From Rhodospirillales bacterium CG15_BIG_FIL_POST_REV_8_21_14_020_66_15 (GTDB taxonomy: Bacteria > Pseudomonadota > Alphaproteobacteria > Rhodospirillales > Casp-alpha2): a DNA stretch of 64,000 nucleotides. Below the pieces are notes generated by a model. That model searched no databases and was not told the origin of the DNA. It saw only the letters and a program-made list of their open reading frames with translations. Where the stretch lies: the NCBI GenBank assembly GCA_002781745.1, contig PFFW01000102.1, positions 1 through 64,000 on the forward strand, read 5' to 3'. The translations under genes and the position numbers were made by a program. Positions 9,865 to 20,148 of this stretch are shown in pieces. The stretch's first letter is position 1; each line of letters starts with the position of its first letter.

Positions 9865-10094
9865 GGCGACGAACTCCTTCCTCAATGGCGGGGCCGCCGG
9901 ACCGTCGACGGCCCTTTCAAGCACGATTGTCACAACACCGTCATGATAATCGAATCTGGAACAAAAAGAAACCTGCGGGCCTGAAAACGACAGATTGTTA
10001 CGCGGGATCACCCCCCGATTTCCGCGACTTTCGCCATATTCGGCGGATATTCCTAGAGGGCCGGCGCCCCGCCGGCGCGGCCGCGAACGCGGCC

Positions 10095-11174
10095 TCAGCG
10101 GTCGCCCAGGCTGATGCCGAGCCCCCGCGCCGTGCGCGCCTGCGAGCCCTCAAGGTCGACGCAACGCGGCCCCGGACCAAGATCCTCGAACGCCGTGTCG
10201 AAAGTGTCGCCGCCGCGCCAGCCGACCATGCGCCCGGTCCGCTTCGCCGCCGCCAGGTCCACTGCATGGACGCCGAAGGCCGAGGCCAGCAGCCGGTCGA
10301 TGCTGGTCGGCATGCCGCCCCGCTGCACGTGGCCGAGGACCGTCACGCGCACGTCGGCGCCCGTGGCCTCGGCGATCTCGGCGCCCACCACCTGGCCCGC
10401 GCCGCCGTAATGGACCGTACCGCCGGGATCGGGTCGGGTCGTGACCGCACCGCCCCGGGGGCGCGCGGCCTCGGCGCAGACCACCAGCGCGTGGTTGCGG
10501 CCTTCCCCGGCGACGGAGGCCAGCTTGGCCGCGACCGCGCCCGTGTCATAGGGAACTTCGGGGATCAGGATCACGTCGGCGCCGCCGGCGATCCCGGCGG
10601 CGAGCGCGATGTGCCCCGCGTCGCGCCCCATCACCTCCAGCACCATGACGCGCTGGTGGCTGGCCGCCGTCGGCTGCAGGCGGTCGAGCGCCTCCACCGC
10701 CGTCGCCACGGCCGTATGGTAGCCGATGCACATCTCCGTGCCGGGCACGTCGTTGTCGATCGTCTTGGGGATGCCGACGAAGGGGATGCCGCCCTGGTCG
10801 GCGAGGCGCCGGAGGATGCGCATGGAGCCGTCGCCGCCGATGCCGATCAGGGCGTCGATGTCGAGGCCGCGGATACCCTCAAGGACCTCCGCCGAGCGGT
10901 CGGTGACGCCGCCCCGGCCGTCGGGAAAGGCGAAGGGGTCGCCCGTGTTGACGGTGCCCAGCATGGTGCCGCCCTGGCGCAGGATGTCGCCGGTGAAGAT
11001 GGAGAGGTCGAGCGGCCGTGTCCGCACGGGCCGTTCCATCAGGCCCTTGGTGCCCTGGAGAATGCCCACGACCTCGGCCCCGTGGCCGGTCACGGCGCGC
11101 TTGACGACGGCGCGGATGGCGGCGTTGAGTCCGGCGCAGTCACCGCCGCTGGTTAGCACGCCCAGGCGTTTCAT
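10095..11174 (-). CDS. pfkA: 6-phosphofructokinase
   Basis: 'MKRLGVLTSGGDCAGLNAAIRAVVKRAV', 'LIGIGGDGSMRI', 'IPKTIDNDVPGTE'. Confidence 0.92.
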   Translation of the reverse strand: MKRLGVLTSGGDCAGLNAAIRAVVKRAVTGHGAEVVGILQGTKGLMERPVRTRPLDLSIFTGDILRQGGTMLGTVNTGDPFAFPDGRGGVTDRSAEVLEGIRGLDIDALIGIGGDGSMRILRRLADQGGIPFVGIPKTIDNDVPGTEMCIGYHTAVATAVEALDRLQPTAASHQRVMVLEVMGRDAGHIALAAGIAGGADVILIPEVPYDTGAVAAKLASVAGEGRNHALVVCAEAARPRGGAVTTRPDPGGTVHYGGAGQVVGAEIAEATGADVRVTVLGHVQRGGMPTSIDRLLASAFGVHAVDLAAAKRTGRMVGWRGGDTFDTAFEDLGPGPRCVDLEGSQARTARGLGISLGDR

Positions 11175-11327
11175 GGCGTCGGCCCCCCTTGGACCCTATC
11201 ACCCCCCTTGGAATCTTCGGGAGTCGCGTCTATAGGAACGATCGCCATTCTGGTATCATGAAACACGGGTAACGGAAACGGGCGTCGCGGCAGGGGCAGC
11301 CCCCGGCCGTCCGCCACACGGAGCGCC

Positions 11328-11528
11328 ATGGACGAGCAGGACGCGTTACGCCGCAAGCTTGAGGAATTGAAGGTCGAACATCGCGACCTGGACGACGCCA
11401 TCGGCCGCCTCGCCGAGTCCCTTCCGTTCGACCAGATCAAGCTGCAGCGCATGAAGAAGCGCAAGCTGATCCTGAAGGACGAGATCGCGGTTCTCGAGGA
11501 TCAATTGCTGCCGGATATCATCGCCTGA
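11328..11528 (+). CDS. DUF465 / YdcH family protein
   Basis: 'LRRKLEELKVEHRDLDDAIGRLAESLPFDQIKLQRMKKRKLILKDEIAVLED'. Confidence 0.85.
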   Translation: MDEQDALRRKLEELKVEHRDLDDAIGRLAESLPFDQIKLQRMKKRKLILKDEIAVLEDQLLPDIIA

Positions 11529-11542
11529 ACGGGTCCCAGCTT

Positions 11543-12103
11543 TTATTTGGGAAGCGCCGCTTCCACCGCCTTCAGGACGCGCGGCGCGGTGGGCGAGGTC
11601 GGTGTCGAGAACCAATCGGCCAACCGCCCGTCGGGGCCTATCAGGTACTTGTGGAAATTCCAGCGCGGCTTGGCCAGCGCGCCCAATTCCCTGCCCGCCC
11701 ATTCATAGAATGGATGGGCGCCGTCGCCCGCGACCTTGACCTTCATGGTCAGCGGGAAATCCACGTTGAAGGTGACCTCGCAGAATTCCTTGATTTCCGC
11801 CTCCGTGCCCGGCTCCTGCCCGCCGAAATCGTTGGACGGCACGCCGACAAGCACGAAACCCCGGTCGCGATAGCGGGTCCACAGGTCCTGTAGCGCCGCG
11901 TACTGGGGCGTGAACCCGCATTGCGAGGCCGTGTTGACGACCAACACCGCCTTGCCGGCGAAGGACTTCATCGGCAACGGCGTGCCGTCGATGGCGGTGA
12001 AGGTGAAATCATGGGCGGTGGTCCCGTCGGCCATGACCTTGCCGTTCCAGAGCAACAGGGCGCAGAACGCCACGAAAAGTGCCAAGGGTTTCAATGGGCG
12101 CAT
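11543..12103 (-). CDS. glutathione peroxidase (Cys-type, N-terminal signal/anchor)
   Basis: 'VLVVNTASQCGFTPQYAALQDLW', 'WNFHKYLIGPDG'. Confidence 0.9.
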   Translation of the reverse strand: MRPLKPLALFVAFCALLLWNGKVMADGTTAHDFTFTAIDGTPLPMKSFAGKAVLVVNTASQCGFTPQYAALQDLWTRYRDRGFVLVGVPSNDFGGQEPGTEAEIKEFCEVTFNVDFPLTMKVKVAGDGAHPFYEWAGRELGALAKPRWNFHKYLIGPDGRLADWFSTPTSPTAPRVLKAVEAALPK

Positions 12104-12174
12104 GTCCTCGGTCCTATCACGGCCGGCTGGCGCCCGGCAACGGTTGAGAGGAGGGAAGGAACGTCGCCGCCGCC

Positions 12175-14103
12175 TCAGTCCGCGTGCTTTTTCGACTTCT
12201 TGCGCTTTTTGACGGCCGGGTCCGCGGCCTTCGGACGGACGGCCCCTTGGCCGCGATGGGCGAACGTCCCTTTGTGGGGCTTCTTGCCCGTGGGCCTGTC
12301 GCTCTTGGACTTTTCACCGGAATGCCCGCCGGGCGGTGGCCGGTCGTCGTTGAAGGCATCGTCCCGCGTTTCCTGCCGACGCGTGAACTTGCGCTTGGGC
12401 GCACTTTGACCGCGCGCGGCCGCCTGCGGGTCCCAGCCCGGCTTCTTGCCTCGATGAACGCTGCCACGGGCCTCGCGTGGACCGTCGTCGGGCATCTCGG
12501 GCAGGCCGTCGACCCGCGCCACGCGGATCGTCTTTTCCATCGTCAGGTCGGGCCCCAGGACCTCAAGAAAACGCTCGGCGCAATCGGCGTTCAGTTCGAC
12601 GAAGGTTTGCGTGTTGAAGATGCGGATGGCGCCGATCTCGTTCTTGGTGACATGGCCGGCGCGGCACAGCATCGGCAGCAGCCAGCGCGGCTCGGCGTTG
12701 TGCTTGTGGCCGACGGACAACGAGAACCACACGCCGCCCTTGAATGCATCGCGGCGGGCTTCCTTGCGGTCGGCCGGGCGGCCCGCCGGGCCCGTATCCA
12801 GCAGTTCCTCCGGCGCCGACATCCCGGCCATCCGCTGACGCAGGAAGGCGCCAGCTATCTGCTCGGCGCTGTAGCGGTCGAGAAGCTCGGCGGCGAAGGC
12901 CCGTTCCTCGGCGTTGAGGGGCCCGCTCAGGGACGGGTCCGCCAGGATACGCTCGCGGTCGCGGGTCAGAATCTCATCGGCCGAGGGCGCCTTGGCCCAG
13001 GTTGCCTCGACATTGGCGCTGTCCAACAGCCGCTCCGTGCGATAGCGCAGGTTGTGCGGCACGATCAGGGCGCTCACGCCCTTGCGTCCGGCGCGGCCGG
13101 TCCTGCCGCTTCGATGCAACAGGGTCTCCCGGGTTTTCGGGATGTCGGCGTGGATCACCAGTTCCAGGTCCGGCAGGTCGATGCCGCGCGCCGCCACGTC
13201 GGTGGCGATGCAGACCCGGGCCCGCCCGTCGCGCATGGCCTGCAGGGCGTGGGTGCGTTCGTTCTGGCTCAGCTCGCCCGACAGGGCGACAACGGCGAAG
13301 CCCCGGTTGGCGAAGCGGCTGGTCATGTGGTTGACGGTCGCGCGGGTGGCACAGAAGACCAGCGCGCTTTTGGCGTCGTAATAACGCAGCACGTTGATGA
13401 TGGCGTTTTCCCGGTCATTCGGCGCGACCGCCAAGGCCCGGTACTCGATGTCGAGGTGCTGTTTCTGCTCCTCGGCGGTGCTGACCCGCACCGCGTTGCG
13501 CTGATAACGCTTGGCCAGGGTGGCGATGGTGCGCGGCACGGTGGCCGAGAACATCAGTGTGCGTCGGTCGGTCGGCGCCGCGTCGAGAATGAACTCGAGG
13601 TCCTCGCGAAAACCCAGGTCGAGCATCTCGTCGGCCTCGTCCAGGACCACGGCCCGCAGCCCGGCGACGTTCAGGGAGCCGCGCTCTATGTGATCGCGCA
13701 ACCGGCCCGGCGTGCCGACGACGATGTGCGCACCCCGGCCGAGCGCCCGGCGCTCGTTCCCCATGTCCATGCCGCCGATACAGGACGCCGTGACGGCGCC
13801 GGTCATCTCGTACAGCCAATCCAGTTCGCGTTTGACCTGCAGCGCCAGTTCCCGCGTCGGCGCCACGGCCAGGGCCAGCGGCTCCGCCGCGCGGCCGAAG
13901 CGTTCTTCGCCCGCCAACAGGGTCGGCGCCAGCGCCAGGCCGAAGGCAACGGTCTTGCCGGAGCCCGTCTGGGCGGAGACCAGAACGTCGCCATCCGCAA
14001 GCTCGGGCGCGAGGATTGCCGTCTGCACGGGGGTCAGGACGGAATACCCGCGTTTGCCCAAGGCGCGGCCAAGCGCCGGCGCGACGCCTTTGAAATCTGT
14101 CAT
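12175..14103 (-). CDS. DEAD/DEAH box RNA helicase with C-terminal DbpA-like RNA-binding region and basic tail
   Basis: 'SAQTGSGKT', 'VLDEADEML', 'SATVP', 'HRSGRTGRAG'. Confidence 0.92.
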   Translation of the reverse strand: MTDFKGVAPALGRALGKRGYSVLTPVQTAILAPELADGDVLVSAQTGSGKTVAFGLALAPTLLAGEERFGRAAEPLALAVAPTRELALQVKRELDWLYEMTGAVTASCIGGMDMGNERRALGRGAHIVVGTPGRLRDHIERGSLNVAGLRAVVLDEADEMLDLGFREDLEFILDAAPTDRRTLMFSATVPRTIATLAKRYQRNAVRVSTAEEQKQHLDIEYRALAVAPNDRENAIINVLRYYDAKSALVFCATRATVNHMTSRFANRGFAVVALSGELSQNERTHALQAMRDGRARVCIATDVAARGIDLPDLELVIHADIPKTRETLLHRSGRTGRAGRKGVSALIVPHNLRYRTERLLDSANVEATWAKAPSADEILTRDRERILADPSLSGPLNAEERAFAAELLDRYSAEQIAGAFLRQRMAGMSAPEELLDTGPAGRPADRKEARRDAFKGGVWFSLSVGHKHNAEPRWLLPMLCRAGHVTKNEIGAIRIFNTQTFVELNADCAERFLEVLGPDLTMEKTIRVARVDGLPEMPDDGPREARGSVHRGKKPGWDPQAAARGQSAPKRKFTRRQETRDDAFNDDRPPPGGHSGEKSKSDRPTGKKPHKGTFAHRGQGAVRPKAADPAVKKRKKSKKHAD

Positions 14104-14253
14104 GTCACATCTTTCGGAATGCGGGTTTCGTGCGCCCGCCGCAAGTCACTGCACTGTCGGCGCACACGCGCCGCCGCCCAATGCGCGACGATACCTGCGT
14201 GATGACGGGAGTTGTAGATCGTGCGGAGGGGACTGTAAAGCCCGCACCTGCCC

Positions 14254-14967
14254 CTATCGCAGGTCGCGGTCGGCGGCGCTGATCGCCGCCTCGGCGGTCA
14301 TGCCCGGCTCCAGCAAGGCGACGCCCGTGCGCGCCTCTAGAAACAGGCCCTGCACCGTGTGCGTGGCGCGCAGCGCCGCCTCCAGTTCGCCGGCCTTGCG
14401 GCGGGCGCCCTCGATCCCGTCCTCCAGCACGACCAGGGCGAAATCGCAGCCGCCCAGGCAGCCCATGACCATGGCCTGGTGGCTGTCCGCCCCCAGGACG
14501 TCGTTGGTCAGGCGCAAGGCGGCGTCGAGCGCGCCCAGGCCGTGGGCACGGCGGATGTCGTCACCGTTGGCCAGGTGGACCAGGATCAGCGCCGGCCGCG
14601 CCTCGATATGGCCCAGACGATGGATCAGCTTCTCCAGCTCGGCCAGAAAGCCGCGGCGGTTCAGGGCCGGCACCACAGGGTCGCGGTAGGCATCCTCACG
14701 CGCCTGGGCCAATTCCTCCTGTGCATGGATAAGCTGGCGGCGCAGGGGCTCCACCTCGGCCGCCATGCGTTCGAGGGCATGCTGGGCCTCCGGCGACAGG
14801 CCTTCCATGGACAGAAGCCCCGACACGTTGATGGCCGGTTCCGGATGGCCGTTCTTGGCCTGCTCTTCCTGGTGTTCCTGTTTCTTGCCGCCGCCCGGGC
14901 CGGCGCCACCGCCGTGCCCACCGCCAGGTCCTATTGGCTGGACGGGCGCAGCCTGGTTCACATCCAT
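14254..14967 (-). CDS. GGDEF-like domain protein with degenerate signature (GGCDF)
   Basis: 'AYRDPVVPALNRRGFLAELEKLI...CLGGCDFALVVLEDG'; His/Gly-rich N-terminus. Confidence 0.75.
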   Translation of the reverse strand: MDVNQAAPVQPIGPGGGHGGGAGPGGGKKQEHQEEQAKNGHPEPAINVSGLLSMEGLSPEAQHALERMAAEVEPLRRQLIHAQEELAQAREDAYRDPVVPALNRRGFLAELEKLIHRLGHIEARPALILVHLANGDDIRRAHGLGALDAALRLTNDVLGADSHQAMVMGCLGGCDFALVVLEDGIEGARRKAGELEAALRATHTVQGLFLEARTGVALLEPGMTAEAAISAADRDLR

Positions 14968-15168
14968 GACCGGGTCTCCCTTCCAGGTCGCCTTTGTTAG
15001 CTGTCAAACGGACCGATATCACATTAGATTAGTTTCATGTGGTTAATAAAGCCTTACGTTTCAACGATATTTTGAACGCTTGCGGTGACAGCGGCGGGCC
15101 ATATAATGGCGCGCTTCCCGTCACGCGAAGGCCCGTCTGGGGGCCTTTACAGGAAGCGAGGTCTCACC

Positions 15169-15684
15169 ATGCCGGAACCGGCCGCCGACAGTCCCCTGAT
15201 CGGCATCATCATGGGCAGTCAGTCGGACTGGGACACCATGCGCCACGCGGCGGATGTGCTGGCCGAACTCGGCGTGCCGTTCGAGACCCGCGTCGTCTCC
15301 GCCCACCGGACCCCGGACCGTCTTTACGAATACGCCAAGTCGGCGCGCGGCCGCGGCCTCAAGGCGATCGTCGCCGGCGCCGGCGGCGCGGCCCACCTGC
15401 CCGGCATGGCGGCGGCGCTGACGCCGCTGCCGGTGTTCGGCGTGCCGGTGGAAAGCAACGCCATGAAGGGCATGGACTCGCTGCTGTCCATCGTGCAGAT
15501 GCCGGGCGGCGTGCCCGTCGGCACCCTCGCCGTCGGCAAGGCGGGCGCCAAGAACGCCGGCCTCCTGGCCGCCGCGGTCGTCGCGCTGATGGACGAAGGC
15601 GTCGCCAAGGCGCTCGACGACTTCCGCGCACGGCAAACCGCCGCCGTCGCCGAAGTGCCGACGGACGATCCCAAGGGCAACTGA
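15169..15684 (+). CDS. purE: 5-(carboxyamino)imidazole ribonucleotide mutase
   Basis: '[40 protein letters not shown]'. Confidence 0.95.
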   Translation: MPEPAADSPLIGIIMGSQSDWDTMRHAADVLAELGVPFETRVVSAHRTPDRLYEYAKSARGRGLKAIVAGAGGAAHLPGMAAALTPLPVFGVPVESNAMKGMDSLLSIVQMPGGVPVGTLAVGKAGAKNAGLLAAAVVALMDEGVAKALDDFRARQTAAVAEVPTDDPKGN

Positions 15685-15686
15685 CC

Positions 15687-16787
15687 ATGGCCTCCGGTTC
15701 GGTGCATCCGCTGCCCCCCGGCAGCACCATCGGCATCATGGGCGGCGGCCAGCTCGGTCGCATGACGTCCCTGGCGGCGGCGCGGCTGGGCTACAAGTGC
15801 CACATCTTCACGCCGGAAGCCGATGCGCCGGCGAGCCAGGTCGCGGCGGCGACGACCATCGCCGACTACGAAGACCGTGAGGCGCTCAGGCGCTTCGCCG
15901 AGGCCGTCGCCGTTGTCACCTTCGAGTTCGAGAACGTGCCCGCGGAAAGCGCCGAATACCTTGCCGAGCACGCCCTGGTGCGGCCCGGGCCCAACTGCCT
16001 GGCGATCGCCCAGGACAGGCTGAAGGAAAAGGAATTCATCAACACGGTCGCCCCGACCACGCCCTACCGTCGCGTGACCTCGGCCGACGATCTGGCCAAG
16101 GCGGCGGACGAGATCGGCCGCCCGGCGGTGCTGAAGACATCGCGCATGGGCTATGACGGCAAGGGCCAGGTGCTGATCGCGCCCGATTGCGACTACGCCG
16201 CCGCCTGGGCCGAGATGGGCGGCGAGGTCGGCATCCTGGAGGCTTTCGTCGACCTGGACCGCGAGATTTCGGTGATCACCGCGCGCTCGCCCCATGGCGG
16301 CTGGGCTACCTATCCGGCGGTCGAGAACCGGCACGTGAACCACATCCTGGACACCACGATCGCCCCCGCGCGCCTGTCCAGGGAACTCTCGGACAAGGCC
16401 GTCGCCATCGCCCACGACCTGGCCGACGCGCTCGATCTCGTGGGCCTGTTGGCGGTCGAGATGTTCGTGACCCGCGGCGGGCGTATCCTGGTCAACGAGA
16501 TGGCGCCGCGCCCCCACAATTCGGGCCATTGGACGATGGACGCCTGCGCCACCAGCCAGTTCGAACAGCTGGTGCGTGCCGTCTGCGGCCTGCCCCTGGG
16601 CTCCGTCGACTGCCACCACGACGCGGTGATGACGAACCTGATCGGCGACGACGTCAACGGCTGGCCCGACCTGCTGGCCGACCCGGGCGCGCGCCTGCAC
16701 CTCTACGGCAAGGCCGAGGCCCGCCCCGGCCGCAAGATGGGCCACGTCAACCGCCTGTATCCCAAGGGGCAATTGCCCGGCAGTTGA
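15687..16787 (+). CDS. purK: 5-(carboxyamino)imidazole ribonucleotide synthase
   Basis: 'TIGIMGGGQLGRMTSLAAARLGYK', ATP-grasp; directly downstream of purE. Confidence 0.95.
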   Translation: MASGSVHPLPPGSTIGIMGGGQLGRMTSLAAARLGYKCHIFTPEADAPASQVAAATTIADYEDREALRRFAEAVAVVTFEFENVPAESAEYLAEHALVRPGPNCLAIAQDRLKEKEFINTVAPTTPYRRVTSADDLAKAADEIGRPAVLKTSRMGYDGKGQVLIAPDCDYAAAWAEMGGEVGILEAFVDLDREISVITARSPHGGWATYPAVENRHVNHILDTTIAPARLSRELSDKAVAIAHDLADALDLVGLLAVEMFVTRGGRILVNEMAPRPHNSGHWTMDACATSQFEQLVRAVCGLPLGSVDCHHDAVMTNLIGDDVNGWPDLLADPGARLHLYGKAEARPGRKMGHVNRLYPKGQLPGS

Positions 16788-16848
16788 CGGCCGCGCCGCC
16801 GCCGTGGCCTCCTTGCACAAGCGACTGCTGCCCTGAAGGAGGCCGGCC

Positions 16849-17328
16849 ATGCTGCTTGAAGGATCCTGCGCCTGCGGCGCCGTGACGTTCACCGTCGAAA
16901 CCCCCGCCCCCTACCCCTACTGCCGCTGCTACTGCCCCGACTGCCGCAAGACGACCGGATCGGGCGGTTTCGCGTCCTGGATGGTGGCGAATGCCGACAG
17001 CTTGCAGGTGACGGGCGACGACCAACTGGCCAAATACCACGGCGAATGCCCGGATGGTCACGAAACCCCGGGAGCCCGCCACTTCTGCCGGAAATGCGGC
17101 TCGCACCTTTGGTTTTTCGACCCGCGCTGGCCTGATGACCTACACCCCTTCGCGTCGGCCATCGACACGCCGCTGCCCCTGCCGCCCAAATACGTGGAGT
17201 ACAATCTGGCCCATATCGCGCCCTGGGTGCCCAGGCCGGAAGCGGGCCCCGCCCATGAACTGTGCGACGGCTCCTATACGGTCGGCATGAAGGAATGGCA
17301 CCGGCGCAACGGCCTGGCCGAGGATTGA
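16849..17328 (+). CDS. GFA family protein (Mss4-like)
   Basis: 'GSCACGAVTF...CRCYCPDCRKTTGSGGFASWMV...FCRKCGSHLW'. Confidence 0.88.
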   Translation: MLLEGSCACGAVTFTVETPAPYPYCRCYCPDCRKTTGSGGFASWMVANADSLQVTGDDQLAKYHGECPDGHETPGARHFCRKCGSHLWFFDPRWPDDLHPFASAIDTPLPLPPKYVEYNLAHIAPWVPRPEAGPAHELCDGSYTVGMKEWHRRNGLAED

Positions 17329-17365
17329 GCGCATACGGACCGCGATAAGATGGCTTGGCGGCGGA

Positions 17366-18229
17366 TCAGGCGGCGCCGGCTAGGTCGTCCAGGGTGATGC
17401 GGCGCAGCTTGTAGGCTTCCAGAAGCTCGACCTCCACGGCAACGGAGCGGCCGAGTTCGGCCAGCACCGTGTTGCGCACGAAGCGCTTCAGGTCCTCGGT
17501 CTGGCCGGGAAACACCAGGATGTTGGTCAGAAGCTCGCGGCGCACCAGGGGCGGAAAGGCCAGCAGTTCGCCGACCAGAAGCTGCTTCACCGCCGTCGGG
17601 ATGCGCAGACTGCCGAACAGGCGGTCGAGGCAGAAGCTGTAGATGCCGAAATCCAGGCGCCCGGCCACGTCGGCGGTGAACGCCTTGAACTCCTCGACGA
17701 AGGCGGGCGGGGTCATGGCGCCGTCCATCATGCGGCGGACGACCTCCAGGAACTGGCGATAGCGCGCCCGCGCGGGGCTCAGCTGGTCGTTCAGTTCCGC
17801 CTCGAGGGATCTGATCTCGGCCTCGCGAAAGCCGCGCTCCAGCAGCGCACGGGCGTTGTCGCGCACGCGGTCGTCCAGAGCCTGTTCCTCGATCAACTGG
17901 AACAGACGCTCGTAGGCGTCACGGTCGCGCCGCGCCCTCAGCTTCTTGGCATGCTGGCCCAGAGGCAGGATCGCCGCCTGGGCGACCAGCTTGTCGCGCG
18001 AATAGATCGCCGCCATGGCGGCCGCGTCGGCGGGGATGGCGGCGTTGCGCTCGAAATCCTCGGTGATCACGAAGCGGTGGCCGTCGGCCACCGTGAGATA
18101 GCGGTTGAGCTTGCAGCATTCCAGGAAATGATCGGCCAGATTGACCGGAGCGACGGCGGTTCTTGGCGGAAAGGCCCGACCGTTGACCGGCTTGGCGGCG
18201 GCGGATGTGCCGGATTGCGCAGGGCTCAC
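17366..18229 (-). CDS. hypothetical helical protein
   Basis: 287-aa ORF with coherent, charged helical composition; no family recognised. Confidence 0.6.
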   Translation of the reverse strand: MSPAQSGTSAAAKPVNGRAFPPRTAVAPVNLADHFLECCKLNRYLTVADGHRFVITEDFERNAAIPADAAAMAAIYSRDKLVAQAAILPLGQHAKKLRARRDRDAYERLFQLIEEQALDDRVRDNARALLERGFREAEIRSLEAELNDQLSPARARYRQFLEVVRRMMDGAMTPPAFVEEFKAFTADVAGRLDFGIYSFCLDRLFGSLRIPTAVKQLLVGELLAFPPLVRRELLTNILVFPGQTEDLKRFVRNTVLAELGRSVAVEVELLEAYKLRRITLDDLAGAA

Positions 18230-18335
18230 GGGCCGCGTCTCCTTCGTCTCAATATCTCAACCTTCCCGGGGAAAAGCATAGCCGACCCGGCCGCCCTCCG
18301 AAAGGTTTCCATAATCCGGGAACACCGGGGCGGGA

Positions 18336-19040
18336 TCAGGCCGCGCGGCCCGTACCGGGCCGCGACGCCGCCCTCAGGCGTTTCAGCAGGCCGAACGGCG
18401 ACGGCAGACGGTCCAGCGCCTGCTGCGCCTTGGCCGTATACATGGGAATCTTCAGAACGCCGGCGATGCGGCGGTCCAGGAATCCCCAGGTATCTTCGAA
18501 TCCATCGGACGAATCGGCGAGCCAGTAGAGGATGGTGGAGGTATAGACCGGCGCCAGCAAGGCGCGCTTCGTATAGTGGTTGAAGTCGGCCGCCCGGTCG
18601 CCCGCCGCGTACCAGACGTGGTCGCAGGTACGCCAGGTCATGCGCGCGGCAAGCGGCCCGTTCTGCGGCAGGGCCAGGAACGACAGCAGGCGGCGGATGG
18701 CCTCGCGGTAGGGCGCGTTCAGCTCCAGCCGCACCCGCACGCAGGCGGCCACGCGCGCGCGCACCTTCATGGCGTCCAGGTCCATCTTGTCCAGCTCGGC
18801 CAGCATCCGCCGGTCGGACCAGTCGGCGAAATGGTCGGCCGCGTCGGCGGGCCCGCCAGGGAAGGCGCGCCGCACGTCAGCCGCGCCAAGACCCAGGTCC
18901 CCTGCCCCCGTTTCCAGGGATTTCCGTGACCAGCCGTCGAACGGCACGTGTTCGAGCATCGCCGCGATCAGGCGGTCGCGCAGGTCCCGATGGCGGGCCC
19001 GGGCCTCGTCGGCGGTCATGCGTTTGCGGGTCGCGGTCAT
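18336..19040 (-). CDS. COQ9 family protein
   Basis: 'RDRLIAAMLEHVPFDGWS...LSFLALPQN...DHVWYAAGDRAADFNHYTKRALLAPVYTSTILYWLAD'. Confidence 0.9.
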   Translation of the reverse strand: MTATRKRMTADEARARHRDLRDRLIAAMLEHVPFDGWSRKSLETGAGDLGLGAADVRRAFPGGPADAADHFADWSDRRMLAELDKMDLDAMKVRARVAACVRVRLELNAPYREAIRRLLSFLALPQNGPLAARMTWRTCDHVWYAAGDRAADFNHYTKRALLAPVYTSTILYWLADSSDGFEDTWGFLDRRIAGVLKIPMYTAKAQQALDRLPSPFGLLKRLRAASRPGTGRAA

Positions 19041-19606
19041 GCGGCTTCTCCGTCCTCGTTTGCGTCGTCGGCCGCCGGGTCCATGGCCGTGCGGGAGGCC
19101 CGCGCCATCTCCTCGACGAAGCCGAAAGTGGAAAGTTCCGTCATCCGCATGGGATAGAGGATGCCGTCCAGATGGTCGCATTCGTGCTGTACCACGCGGG
19201 CGTGATAGCCCTTGGCCTCACGCTCGAAGGACTTGCCGTTCAGGCCATGGGCGCGATAGCGGATATGCGTGTGGCGCGGCACGCGGCCGGTCATCTCCGG
19301 CAGCGACAGGCAGCCCTCCCAGCCTTCCTCGGTCGCGTCGCCGACAAGCTCGATCACCGGATTGACCAACACGGTCAGCGGCACTTCCTTCTTGTCCTCG
19401 GTGCGTTCGCCCGGCACGCGGAACACGACGACGCGCAGCGGCACATGGACCTGGGGCGCGGCCAGCCCGATGCCCGGCGCGTCAGCCATGGTTTCGACCA
19501 TGTCGGCGACCAGGCCGTGGATCCGCCGGTCGGTAGGGTCCTGGACCGGCTGGGCCGTGCCCATCAGCACCGGATGCCCCATGCGCGCGATCTTCAGTAT
19601 GGCCAT
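19037..19606 (-). CDS. def: peptide deformylase
   Basis: 'GIGLAAPQV', 'EGCLSLPEM', 'QHECDHLDGIL'. Confidence 0.93.
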   Translation of the reverse strand: MAILKIARMGHPVLMGTAQPVQDPTDRRIHGLVADMVETMADAPGIGLAAPQVHVPLRVVVFRVPGERTEDKKEVPLTVLVNPVIELVGDATEEGWEGCLSLPEMTGRVPRHTHIRYRAHGLNGKSFEREAKGYHARVVQHECDHLDGILYPMRMTELSTFGFVEEMARASRTAMDPAADDANEDGEAA

Positions 19607-19789
19607 GGCCGATGTCCTCTTGGTCCGGGCCTCTCCGCGTCGATCCGACGCCGAAGATACCCGCGGAAAATAACACGTTTGCTCCTTCACAACGCGGTTT
19701 CGATGTGATAGAAGCCCGTCTTCCCGAACCGGTGATAACACAGGTTCGGCTGGTTTTGTTGACTTTAAGATTAGGAGCGTGACCTTACC

Positions 19790-19993
19790 GTGCAAGTCAT
19801 TGTCCGAGACAACAACGTCGATCAGGCCCTTAAGGCCCTGAAAAAGAAGATGCAGCGCGAAGGCATCTTCCGCGAGATGAAACTGCGCCGCTCCTACGAA
19901 AAGCCCTCCGAACGCCGGGCCCGTGAAAAGGCCGAGGCCGTGCGCCGCGCCCGCAAGCTCGAGCGCAAGCGCCTGGAGCGCGAGGGCTTCTAG
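19790..19993 (+). CDS. rpsU: 30S ribosomal protein S21
   Basis: '[53 protein letters not shown]'; GTG start. Confidence 0.95.
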   Translation: MQVIVRDNNVDQALKALKKKMQREGIFREMKLRRSYEKPSERRAREKAEAVRRARKLERKRLEREGF

Positions 19994-20148
19994 GCAAGCC
20001 GGCCAGGCGGGGTGTCCCGCCCATCCGATTTTCCGTAATTGCCAGCGCCCGCTTCCCTGGTGAGGCGGGTGTTTGCATTGCCCGGCCTTGACAGGCGGCC
20101 CGACAGGACCTACGCGGAAACAGCGTGGCGTCCTTGAAACGGGTACCG

